From contig NC_058146.1 of assembly GCF_011075055.1 (NCBI RefSeq), positions 11,023,820 to 11,087,819 on the forward strand: a stretch of 64,000 nucleotides of DNA, given 5' to 3'. The position numbers were made by a program, and so were the translations under genes. Shown one piece after another: positions 1-9,600 of the stretch. The DNA comes from Mangifera indica (lineage: Eukaryota; Streptophyta; Magnoliopsida; Sapindales; Anacardiaceae). Numbering within the stretch: the first letter of the stretch is position 1; every line of letters starts with the position of its first letter. The notes under the pieces are model-generated. The model had not been told where the DNA came from. It worked only from the letters and a program-made list of their open reading frames with translations, and made no database searches.

Positions 1-2713
1 TAGTCTTAGAATGGCTCATAAGATTAAGACTATCAGGGAGAAACTCCATGAGATTAAAAATGATAAGCAGTTCCACTTTTCTGAGCACCTTGTTGAAAAG
101 GGAGTCATAAGTATAGAAAGGGAAACTCATTCTTTCATACGTGTAGAAAAGGTAATTGGAAGAGATAATGATAAAGGTAAAGTTATAAAACTTGTATTGG
201 ACTCAAATGATTTTGTGAATGTTTCAGTTGTTACCATAGTTGGACTAGGAGGAGTAGGAAAAACCACACTTGCTCAGCTTGTTTATAATGATGAGAATGT
301 CACAAACTATTTTCAGTTAAGGATGTGGGTGTGTGTCTCTGAGGATTTTACTGTAAAGACAATTGTCGAAAAGATAATAAAATCTGCAACTCGTAAAGAA
401 CTTGGAAATTTTCATTTGAACGAATTGCAAGAATTCCTTAGAAAAGAAATTGATGGGAAAAGATATCTACTAGTTTTGGATGATGTATGGAATGAAAAGC
501 AGAATAAATGGGATGAATTGACTGATCTATTAATGAATGGTTCAAAAGGAAGCAAGATACTAGTTACTACACGTGGTAAAGTAGTTGCTAAGGTTACTAG
601 CAAACTTGAATCTTATGTCTATACCTTGACAGGACTAGATGAAAAAAAGTCTTGGTCTTTGTTTACCCAAAAAGCCTTTCAACATGGTGTGGAACCAAAA
701 GATTCAAAATTAGTAGAGATAGGAAAAGGGATTGTAGGAAAGTGTGGTGGAGTTCCTCTTGTCATAATGACAATAGCACAATTACTGTCTGGTAATAATA
801 AGGAAGATGACTGGCTGAATTTTAAGGAAAATGAAATGTCAAAGGTGATTAAAGAAGAAAGTGATATTTTACCATTGCTCAAGCTCAGCTATGATCATCT
901 CCCTTCAAACTTGAAACAATGTTTTGCTTATTGTGCATTGTTTCCAAAGGATTATAAGATTAAGAAGCAAAAATTGATTCATCTTTGGATGGCGCAAGGG
1001 TTTATTCAAATGTCAAAAAGAGAGTGTCCAGAAAATGTTGGAGATAAATATTTTTTGACTCTACTTTCAGGATCATTTTTCCAAGATCCAGAATATGATA
1101 GATGGGGCAATGTAGTCGCTTGTAAGATGCATGATCTTATGCATGACCTTGCACAATTGGTTGCAGGAACTGAATGCACCATGCAAACATTTGAAAAGGT
1201 TGAAAGTGTGAATGTAAGATGTCGCCATTTATCTCTAGATTGTGGTGAAGTAAAAGCATCATGGAAATTTCCAGCTGTGTTATATAGTGGAAATAATATA
1301 AGAACTTTGCTTTTATTTTGTAGATTAAATTGGGGTTTCAACTTGGATCATGGTGATGAAATTTTAACTAGTTATGCTTACTTACGAGCATTGGATTTTG
1401 GAGGGTTAAAATTTCATAAACTGCTGAGTTCAAATGGGAAACTTTTGAGTTTAATTGGTGAATTGAAGCATTTGCGATATCTCGATGTTTCTGGTGTAGA
1501 TATTAGAATACTTCCTAATTCATTGTCAAGACTAGTAAATCTGGAAACATTAGATCTGTCTTACTGTAGTGAGCTTGTGGAACTACCAAGACATATTAAA
1601 AAAATGGTGAACCTTAGACATCTTATAAACAAAAAGTGTGATTCTTTAACTGGAATGCCATATGGACTGGGGCATTTAACTAATCTTCAGACTTTACCAC
1701 TATTTGTTGTAAGCAAACAGTCCAAAAGAAAAACTAATCATAGTGGGACAGAGGAATTACATCGGCTGAACAACTTGAGAGGAAAACTCAAGATTAAAAA
1801 CTTAAAATTTGAGGCAAGTAGAAAGTCGGCCAACTTAGAAGGGAAGCAATTTCTTTGGTCTCTGACATTGGATTGGGGAAGAAGTGATGATAGAGAGGTT
1901 CAAGGAAATGAAGGAATAGATGAAGTAGAGGTGTTAGAAGGTCTAAAGCCACACTCAAATCTTAAGAAAATCAGTGTGAGATCATTCATGGTTGTTAAAC
2001 TGTGTGATTGGCTTTTGTCTCTTACAAAGTTAACTTCAATTAGTATTAAAAAATGTAGAAGATGCAAACATATCCCACCATTGGATAAATTGCCATGTCT
2101 GAAGACTCTGTGTCTTAGCCATCTAGATGATCTGGAGTATATTTCAGATGAAGCAAATAAGAGTTGGTCCACATTGCCAGCAACATTCTTCCCATCCCTA
2201 GAACAATTCACCCTTTGCGATTGTCCTGAACTAAAGGGATGGTGGAGGAAGCATGATTATAATGATACAGAGTTGCCTTCATTTCCTTGTCTTTCCAAAT
2301 TAGATATCCAAAACTGCCCCAATTTGATGTTCATGCCACTGTGTCCATCTTTGGTAGAATTGAAATTGCTCAAGACTAGCTCGAAACCACTGCAGCGGAT
2401 GATGACGATGACGTTGAAGAATAAAGGGGAACCATCAACTTCCTCTTGCTTTTCTGCCCCTCTCTCCAATTTAAAGTCAATGCTTATGTTTAAAATTCCT
2501 GATCTAGAATCTCTTCCAGTGGATGCCTTGCAAAATCTGACTGCTCTTGTGGATTTGAAAATTTTGTCATGTCCAAAAATTAGTCAACTGGATCAAGCAT
2601 TAAAGTTTCTCCCATCTTTACAAAATCGGGAAATTACATCCTATGAAGAACCTGAGCCGGAATGGGAAGATATTTGTCGTATGGGTCTTCGTTTCATACC
2701 CGATTTCGGTTGA
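1..2713 (+). CDS. CC-NBS-LRR (CNL) disease resistance protein, 5' end outside window (CNL1)
   Basis: Intracellular immune receptor of the RGA type: an ATPase switch (NB-ARC) joined to leucine-rich repeats that usually sense pathogen effectors. Counting from the Met at base 11, the visible protein has P-loop GLGGVGKTT (about 78-86), RNBS-A WVCVSEDF (106-113), kinase-2 YLLVLDDVW (152-160; the final W marks the CNL class), RNBS-B KILVTT (182-187), GLPL as CGGVPL (245-250), RNBS-D CFAYCALFPKDY (304-315), MHD (373-375), then LRRs to about residue 890. The frame is open to base 1, and CNL2 shows that the Met at base 11 is internal: about 118 N-terminal residues, including the Rx-type coiled coil, lie upstream. 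Full length would be about 1018 residues, normal for the family. Visible part is uninterrupted; stop TGA at 2711-2713. The 3' end abuts ABC1K relic A. Confidence 0.93.
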   Translation, partial: SLRMAHKIKTIREKLHEIKNDKQFHFSEHLVEKGVISIERETHSFIRVEKVIGRDNDKGKVIKLVLDSNDFVNVSVVTIVGLGGVGKTTLAQLVYNDENVTNYFQLRMWVCVSEDFTVKTIVEKIIKSATRKELGNFHLNELQEFLRKEIDGKRYLLVLDDVWNEKQNKWDELTDLLMNGSKGSKILVTTRGKVVAKVTSKLESYVYTLTGLDEKKSWSLFTQKAFQHGVEPKDSKLVEIGKGIVGKCGGVPLVIMTIAQLLSGNNKEDDWLNFKENEMSKVIKEESDILPLLKLSYDHLPSNLKQCFAYCALFPKDYKIKKQKLIHLWMAQGFIQMSKRECPENVGDKYFLTLLSGSFFQDPEYDRWGNVVACKMHDLMHDLAQLVAGTECTMQTFEKVESVNVRCRHLSLDCGEVKASWKFPAVLYSGNNIRTLLLFCRLNWGFNLDHGDEILTSYAYLRALDFGGLKFHKLLSSNGKLLSLIGELKHLRYLDVSGVDIRILPNSLSRLVNLETLDLSYCSELVELPRHIKKMVNLRHLINKKCDSLTGMPYGLGHLTNLQTLPLFVVSKQSKRKTNHSGTEELHRLNNLRGKLKIKNLKFEASRKSANLEGKQFLWSLTLDWGRSDDREVQGNEGIDEVEVLEGLKPHSNLKKISVRSFMVVKLCDWLLSLTKLTSISIKKCRRCKHIPPLDKLPCLKTLCLSHLDDLEYISDEANKSWSTLPATFFPSLEQFTLCDCPELKGWWRKHDYNDTELPSFPCLSKLDIQNCPNLMFMPLCPSLVELKLLKTSSKPLQRMMTMTLKNKGEPSTSSCFSAPLSNLKSMLMFKIPDLESLPVDALQNLTALVDLKILSCPKISQLDQALKFLPSLQNREITSYEEPEPEWEDICRMGLRFIPDFG

Positions 2714-2790
2714 ATCCAGAGGAGACTTCTTCTTAAACAGGTCAATACTTCTCCATCAATCATTCTTAATACTTTTTTTCCTTGTATATA
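2714..2790 (+). other. CNL1 3' flank joined to truncated ABC1K exon 5
   Basis: The first part matches the sequence after the CNL2 stop (49923-49985). It then breaks off and runs directly into the middle of ABC1K exon 5, so about 125 bp of intron 4 and the first part of exon 5 that CNL2/copy C still has are deleted here. Short repeats of the type TGTATATAACTT flank the junction. A possible 3'UTR splice donor (AAACAG followed by GTCAAT) sits near 2738. Confidence 0.6.
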
Positions 2791-4700
2791 ACTTGGGCAG
2801 ACCCTGTATATAACTTCAATCCTGTTTTAGACGAGCGGTGCAGAGAAGCTCCAAAAGAACTTGACTTCACACTTGAAGAGGGTATGCTTATTTTTTCCTT
2901 GAATGGGCAGAGGATTTTTTTTCTATTTTTCTTTTTTCCACAAAAAGCGGCTGTTTTTTGTTCCTGCAAAATGTGATACGTGCATGAGTTTTGATAAGAT
3001 AATTAGGGAATGTCCTTGCATTTACAATGTATGGATTAATTTTCTTGTTCATGCTCACTTATTTTTCTTATTGATGCTTGTTTTGTGTTTATAGAAAATA
3101 CTAGAACTGTGTATGCCAATCTTTGCTGCAAAAACAGATGCGAAGATAACAAGTCTGCCAATACAGTGGATGTTCTTGTTCCCGAAGTTATTCAGGCATG
3201 AATTTCTCTACTGATTCAAATTTAAAGTGCTGGGTCTGCATTTTGGGGTTTAGGTGACTCACTGTTATTATAAATTTGCAGAGTGAAAAGTCTGGAATAT
3301 TTGTTTATGCTTTTGTTATCATAAGTCAGCAGACACAACATCCAAAAATTGCTGACATCGCCAATAGCCACACAATCACAGACTGGCGCACACTTAAATA
3401 TGACGTGGCTTACAATATCCCTACCCAACATTCGACACTAGCAAATAAAAGGTCTTAAGCTGCAAACTAAGAAATATCTTCAAACTATTTCTCCTTGCAA
3501 ACTAAGAAAGGAATATTTTTGTCTTTTTCTTAGGGAGACCATGGAGCTTTTTTGTCTGCCATGGCGGAAATGGGACTTAAGCTGCGTCTAGACATGCCTG
3601 AGCACGCTATGGAGGTCACAACTCTATTCTTCCGTGAGTCCACGCCAGCAAATGAATCTCATGTATGTTTACACTACTCTAAGATTCTCTTCTCAACTGG
3701 GATTCACCTTGTGAACATTAAATGAAGCTAATCTCCTTGTGTACAGAAAACCAGGGAAACCATAACTCAGGAAAAGGTAAGAAGCATGAAACATATACAG
3801 GAAAAGATGCAGTTTACCCAAAAAGAAATTAAACGCTTTGATCCTGTAAGGCCATACCATCTCCCTTTTTCGGTATGTTTGTCTAAGACATTCATAAAAA
3901 ATAAACGTTTATATTTTTATAACATAGTTAAACACTTTGGTTCTAGTTTGGTGCCTTCCCTGGTGATTTTGTGATGTTTTCAAAAGTCCTTACTCTTCTT
4001 AGAGGTATGGTATAGAGGCCTCAATTGCTTATGTTTTTTTAACCAACTTTGCAGTTTTACCTCACTGTCTAACATTGTTCAGGTCTTCATCTATGATGAA
4101 TGTTCGCATTGTATATCTGGATATTATGAGACCATTTGCTGAATCTGTTTTAGAAGGGTCAGTTCATTCTAAACTTGATATGTCATTTCATTACATTTGC
4201 TACTGTCATATATCTGACTACAGGGTAGTTTAACTGCTTGGAAACATGAACAAGGGGCCAGCAACAAATCCCCAGTGGATTTATGATTCTCCAACCCATT
4301 CTGAAGTGGAGGCCAAGTTGAGGGAATTCTTTGTTCAGTTGGGGAATGAGGACAAAATACTTGGAATTCAGGTCTGCATCAATTTTAATTTTTGCATGAC
4401 AGCTTAATAACCTGAATGGTATCTTCCCAATTATTTCATTTTCAAAGCTTGTAATATTTTTTTTGTTTACCTTCTATATCTTTCCCTTCCACTTCTAGGG
4501 TTGTTAGTTTTTTATTCTTGGGGTGTTGTAGTAGTCTCAGTTAACAGAGAATAAGTTGATTGAGCCCATTGACTTTTTTAGAAGCCTTCAATTTGTACGT
4601 TCGCCGTGCTGTCATTCCTTCTTCTAATTTACATTGCTCAGCTTGTGCAGTTGCACGCTACTATGCAACTCTAGCTGATGGGGAGAGATTCAACTTAAAG
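2791..4700 (+). pseudogene. ABC1K/beta-lactamase gene relic, copy A
   Basis: Recognisable exons against copy B: partial exon 5 (2791-2881), 6 (3095-3195), 9 (3534-3662), 10 (3747-3845), 11 (3947-4004), 12 (4083-4157), 13 (4242-4371), and a scrap of exon 18 (about 4590-4685). Exons 1-4 are absent. Exons 7-8, with the kinase catalytic and DFG segments, are replaced by unrelated filler. Exons 14-17 and most of exon 18 are deleted. Further lesions: one T missing near 4085 (frameshift in exon 12), the AG acceptor of exon 13 changed to GG (4240-4241), and a Trp-to-Arg change in exon 5 (TGG to CGG). It directly follows CNL1 and precedes the promoter of copy B. Nothing suggests a functional product; CNL1 read-through could transcribe it. 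Confidence 0.88.
3330..3462. other. Filler DNA replacing ABC1K exons 7-8 in copy A
   Basis: About 130 bp here has no counterpart in copies B or C. It sits exactly where exons 7 and 8 should be, between the exon-7-proximal intron and the exon 9 intron. The minus strand carries TATTTAAG and resembles promoter or LTR sequence, but I cannot assign it. It looks like a deletion repaired with inserted DNA. Confidence 0.55.
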
Positions 4701-4850
4701 AAATGTTTGTCTTGTCGATTTGTTGTCGGAAGTGTTTTTGTAGAGTTTTTTATCAGCTCGCATGCTAAATCCTCTATTAGTATAAAATGTACTCAAGGAT
4801 GTTTAAGGAATTATTTGGTTTGTCAAGTTTTAGATGGAAAAAAATAATTT
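4690..4850 (+). mobile_element. Possible copia RNase H C-terminal remnant (flank of copy A)
   Basis: Encodes a short open stretch (KCLSCRFV, then FFISSHAK, then YLVCQVLD) seen after all three ABC1K copies. The order CxF, SSHA and YLVCxxLD resembles the C-terminal end of copia RNase H (CHF, SSHAQLADIFTK, YLVxKLGVLD), heavily decayed. In copy A a deletion joins it directly to exon 18. Assignment is tentative. Confidence 0.35.
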
Positions 4851-4959
4851 ATTTTGTAATGACCTAGTGTTATAAAAAGGAAGAAAGAGAGAGAAATGGT
4901 TATGTTATTGAGTAGTAAGATAGTTATTTGATAAAATTTTATATGAGAATATCTTATAT

Positions 4960-5720
4960 TTCCTTTTTTTAAGTGATTTGATAGCTCAATATGATTATTC
5001 ACATATTATTAGGAGATTAAAAAAATATACACATAATTCTAAGTATGATCATTCAACCATATTGGTCAGAATAAAAGACGTAACTGATTATAAGTATGTG
5101 ATTTTTGATGAAAAGTCATAATTTACTTTATAAATAGAAGTTGATCCCTTCTCTACCCTTTACACCATACTAACATTACAACACATTAATAGCAACAATT
5201 TACAAATAGAAAAACTTAAGTTATTTTTATCCATCATTAAATAAATGAATCAGGTGAGAGAAATCAATATCTTCTGAATTCTTCATGAATTCTCTTTATG
5301 TTTTATAGATTTCAAAATTTAATGGATCAAGATATATTTATCTATCTTCAAACTATGTGAAGAAATATGAAGTTTAAGATTTACGAGTATAATGATTTGA
5401 TGGTTAACTTATCTTAATGAATGAAATTATGATTTACATGCATATGATAATTTGATATTTAATTGTTTCTTTATAATAAATGTAATTATGACTTACATGT
5501 GGTATCAAAGTATGTTTTAAAAACTCATGTTTTTTCATTAAAGATTGTTGATTTAATATATAGTATAAATTAAATTTGTTTGACTGCATATAGAAATAAT
5601 AATATTGATTTGTGTATAAATGTAAAGAATGAGTCTTTGTATTACATAGATAAATATGACATATTCTACGACTTTTCTTTTCTAAAGAACGCATAATAAA
5701 TGCATTAGAATTTGTAATAT
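4960..5720 (+). mobile_element. Ty1-copia/LTR-element remnant downstream of copy A
   Basis: About 4970-5130 matches the RNase H-like copia debris seen in the B and C flanks (LKKYT-like segment). A primer-binding-like TGGTATCAAAG follows near 5499, preceded by an LTR-like AT-rich stretch. The RT part present in the flanks of B and C is missing here. No intact gene. Confidence 0.5.
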
Positions 5721-5759
5721 CCTTAGTTATGCTCGAGGCACATTTTCATTTTTGGCTAG

Positions 5760-6061
5760 GTCAAAATAAAAAATAGAATTCTGATTGGGTCAAAAATAAA
5801 AGAGGGCTTGGATTTGGCCACCCAAATATGTATTGACAAAAAATACAACCCTAAATGAGGTGGGATGTGTTGCATATTTAAGCAACTTCCCACCAGGTTT
5901 AAAGGTGGATTCCGTCACTTTTCCTTCCCCATTAAAGTACCAAATCAAAAAGCAACCTTCTGACAGCTGAAGGGAAGAAATTTGACAGGTAGGGAACTTT
6001 CTCTGACATCCAAAATCTTGAAGAACCAACCTGTCGCCAACTTTGTTGGAGCAAATTTTAG
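5760..6061 (+). promoter_or_regulatory. Promoter and 5'UTR exon of ABC1K copy B
   Basis: Contains a TATA-like TATTTAAG (5875-5882) followed by a probable untranslated exon that ends at 6061 with a strong splice donor (TTTTAG then GTGAGT). The matching acceptor (TTATTTCAG, ending 6609) lies directly against the start ATG. The module recurs at 17255-17760 and 61640-62390 with the TATA-like box and donor kept, which supports its being a real promoter/5'UTR unit of this gene. Confidence 0.6.
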
Positions 6062-6609
6062 GTGAGTAGGGACGTCACTTTCTTCTCTCGGATTTCATGA
6101 ATCTTGGCCTTATTTTATGCATGTTTGGGGTTAATTCTTGTTGGCTTTATGCATTGGACTTTTGTTGCAAACCTTGGAAAAAAAACGCTTGAATCCTAAA
6201 TTTTTATGGATGAAATATGCACTTATAGTGTGTGCTTGAAGCTTTAAGCCGCTCCTTCCAATTAATTAAACTCCCTTATTCTCTCCTCTTCATTCAACGC
6301 TACATATGCTCATCAATTGACTTCTTTTCTGTAAAAAGTAATTGATGATGTGTTTGCCGACTATTGGCCCTCAGTTTTTCTTAATGCAATGAAGCCGGTT
6401 GTTAATGACATATATAATAGAGGTGAGGTGATGAGCACTGAACAAACCAAGTCAATAGAAGTTCTCCTGTTGTAAAACGACGTCACATAACATCAGACCT
6501 TCACGTAATTTCCTTTGTAGTGTTGAAGGGCGTGTTTGTTATATTCATACACATGCATTGAAGTAAATTTTCTTAAGGCTGAATGGGTATGTAATTGTTA
6601 TTATTTCAG

Positions 6610-6684
6610 ATGGCATGGGGAAACATTTACAGAAGACGCATGAAAGTACTCAAGATGGCCTTGAAGATTTTCCTGGACTACAAG
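6610..6684 (+). CDS. ABC1K copy B exon 1
   Basis: Starts MAWGNIYRRRMKV and ends LDYK before donor GTAAAG. The ATG lies immediately after the 5'UTR intron acceptor. This matches the N-terminus of the Arabidopsis-type protein, which supports the chosen start. Confidence 0.8.
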
Positions 6685-9600
6685 GTAAAGTTCGTTCGTT
6701 ACTGCTTATTGTCTTGATGCCAAGTGGATGGAAATTTGACTGACTTATAATATGGTGTTAATTTTTATTAAAGGGTGTTCAGGTGAAAGAGAAATGGACC
6801 AAAAAGTCTGAAAGAGCTGAATTATGGGAGAAGGCTCATAAGCGAAATGCTCGGAGGGTTGTGAATTTGATGGTACAGTTGAGCGGCCTATGGGTGAAAA
6901 TTGGACAGTACTTATCAGCACGTGCTGATGTGCTTCCAGCGGAGTACATTTCTCAGCTCAAAAAGCTTCAGGACTCGCTTCCTCCTCGCCCTTTACTTGA
7001 GGTGATTCTTCTTCTACCTGTCAACTTTGTGTATTACAATACTATGGAAATCTAACTGTTTGTTTTCGCACTTAGTAATTATAGAACCCTTTGCCTTCAA
7101 AATGGTAAAGGGATCAAAATGGTCTAACCTCAAAATGGTTTATTATTTGGTCTAATTCTTAAACCTTTGTTTTAATTTTTAATAATTAGCCCGGGGATAC
7201 TGGGGTTAGTGTTTTGGCCATTGATGAAAAAAATACTCTCGTCCAAAAATATTTAGAGGGCTGACAACATGCTTTGCCAAAACCTCAAAGGGTTTCATTC
7301 CATGATCCAACCAAATTTCACCAAAATATTCTCAAAATTTATCAGCTATGGCCACAATTCACCCCATATCAAACGATATCATTTTCCTTTTCCAACCAGA
7401 ATCATCAAATTTATCGGGTTTTAAGAAGGTTAAAATTAAAATGAAAAGAGGAAAATTGGGTGTACGGTGGCCTTGAAGGCCTCATGTGGCCGCTGTCAAG
7501 ACTCCCCTAGGGTATGTGCATATTCCTACATTTTTGGAATGTTTAAATGTGGTCAGTGTTGTTTACACAGGTTCGTCAGACCATAGAGAAAGAGTTGGGT
7601 AAATCCATCGACGATGTCTTCATGGATTTTGTCAGAACTCCTTTGGCAACAGCATCAGTAAGATCCTCCTATTATAATTGGTCGTATTAGCTATTGAATC
7701 AGTCACTGCATTATGGGATTTTTATGTTTTACGCTATGCAGATTGCACAAGTCCACCGTGCCAAGCTGATTGATGGGCGGGATGTGGTTGCCAAAGTTCA
7801 ACATCCGGGCATCAAGACAATTATCTTGGAGGTTTTATATGCTTTTGTTTATAAAATTTTGACGCTAAGTAAAAGTTGCAGTGATTAAATGGTTTTTAGG
7901 TATGGCCTAATTTTATAGGACCTGAAGGATGTAAAATACATTGTCGACTGGATAGCTTGGGCAGACCCTGTATATAACTTCAATCCTGTTTTAGACGAGT
8001 GGTGCAGAGAAGCTCCAAAAGAACTTGACTTTAAACTTGAAGAGGGTATGCTTATTTTTTCCTTGAATGGGCAGAGGATTGTTTTTCTATTTTTCATTTT
8101 TCAACAAAAAGCGGCTGTTTTTTGTTCCTGCAATATGTGATACGTGCATGAATTTTGATAAGATAATCAGGGAATGTCCTTGCATTTACAATGTATGGAT
8201 TAATTTTCCTGTTCATGCTCACTGATTTTTCTTATTGATGCTTGTTTTGTGTTTGTAGAAAATACTAGAACTCTGCATTCCAATCTTTGCTGCAAAAACA
8301 GATGCGAAGATAACAAGTCTGCCAATACAGTGGATGTTCTTGTTCCCGAAGTTATTCAGGCATGAATTTCTCTACTGATTCAAATTTAAAGTGCTGGGTC
8401 TGCATTTTGGGGTTTAGGTGACTCACTGTTATGTTTAAATTTGTAGAGTGAAAAGTCTGGAATATTTGTTTTTGCTTTTGTTATCATAAGTTATGACAAA
8501 AATTTTAGAGAATATCTAATGAAGTAGAAAACTTTTGTCCCAAAGAATTCTTTTAACAAATAACACTGCCTTTTCATTTTCAAATGCTTAATATTCATTT
8601 TTTTTTTATGGATGGGATACGTTTAAATGACTCTGAATCTCTGGAAGCTTCTGGTGTTGACAAGCGGAAAATTGTGGAAGAAATTACACGTGCATATGCC
8701 CACCAAATTTTTGTTGATGGATTTTTCAATGGTGATCCTCATCCTGGTATTTGTTCTCATGTGATTTCTTTTATTTATCCTTTATGTCTTAAACAGTATT
8801 TTTCACCTTCAGAATGAATTCTAATATTAGCACTACAATGAAAATTGGTTTTTTCTGATTACTAATATACCACTTGTTCTACAGTCAATTCCTCTGACCT
8901 ACTTCAATGCTTTCCTCGGTGTTTTAATGCAGGAAATTTCCTTGTTAGCAAGGAGGCTCCCCACCGTCCAATTTTGCTTGATTTTGGGCTCACGAAGAAA
9001 CTATCAAACTCTGTGAAACAAGCACTTGCAAAATTTTTGTTGGCTTGTGCAGAGGTTTGGCTGTTTGGGTCAAATTTTTTGTTATTTTTTTCATCATAAA
9101 AATTATAATATAAAGAACTTGCACAAATTTGAAAAATTATCTGATGACGCAATATATTGATTGTGTGAGTGTCTATAAGTTAATTGCTCTTGCATGAAAC
9201 ACTCTTGTTTGTTTCTTCTTAGCAATAATCTTTTACTTTCTCTCAACATTCATTATTTTCATTAAATGCCTGAGGCTAGACCTTCATTAGTTTACGTACT
9301 TAGCTTGTTAGGTATTTATCATAGTGCTACTAGCTTGATTTGATGGGGGAGAATATCTTTTTTTCAATATTTTTCGTCAACTTTGTGAGTCGGATTTGTA
9401 TATGACATTTTTTAAGTTTTATTTTTTATCAGAATTTTAAATCTGAGTCCTTAAGACTTCGAATTGATTAACCTTTGTTAAAGCTTGTCTTTCTGCTTTA
9501 GACATATCTTCAAACCATTTCTCTTTGCAAACTATGAAATCAATATTTTTGTCTTTTTCATAGGGAGACCATGTAGCTCTTTTGTCTGCCATGGCAGAAA

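Noticed and set aside
11..13. ATG at base 11 as the CNL1 start codon
   Set aside because: The frame is open upstream to the window edge and CNL2 shows 118 conserved codons before this Met.
1006..1341. 111-codon open frame on the minus strand inside CNL1 (and its twin at 48216-48551)
   Set aside because: Antisense shadow of the CNL coding region; no domain, and it mirrors the sense frame in both copies.
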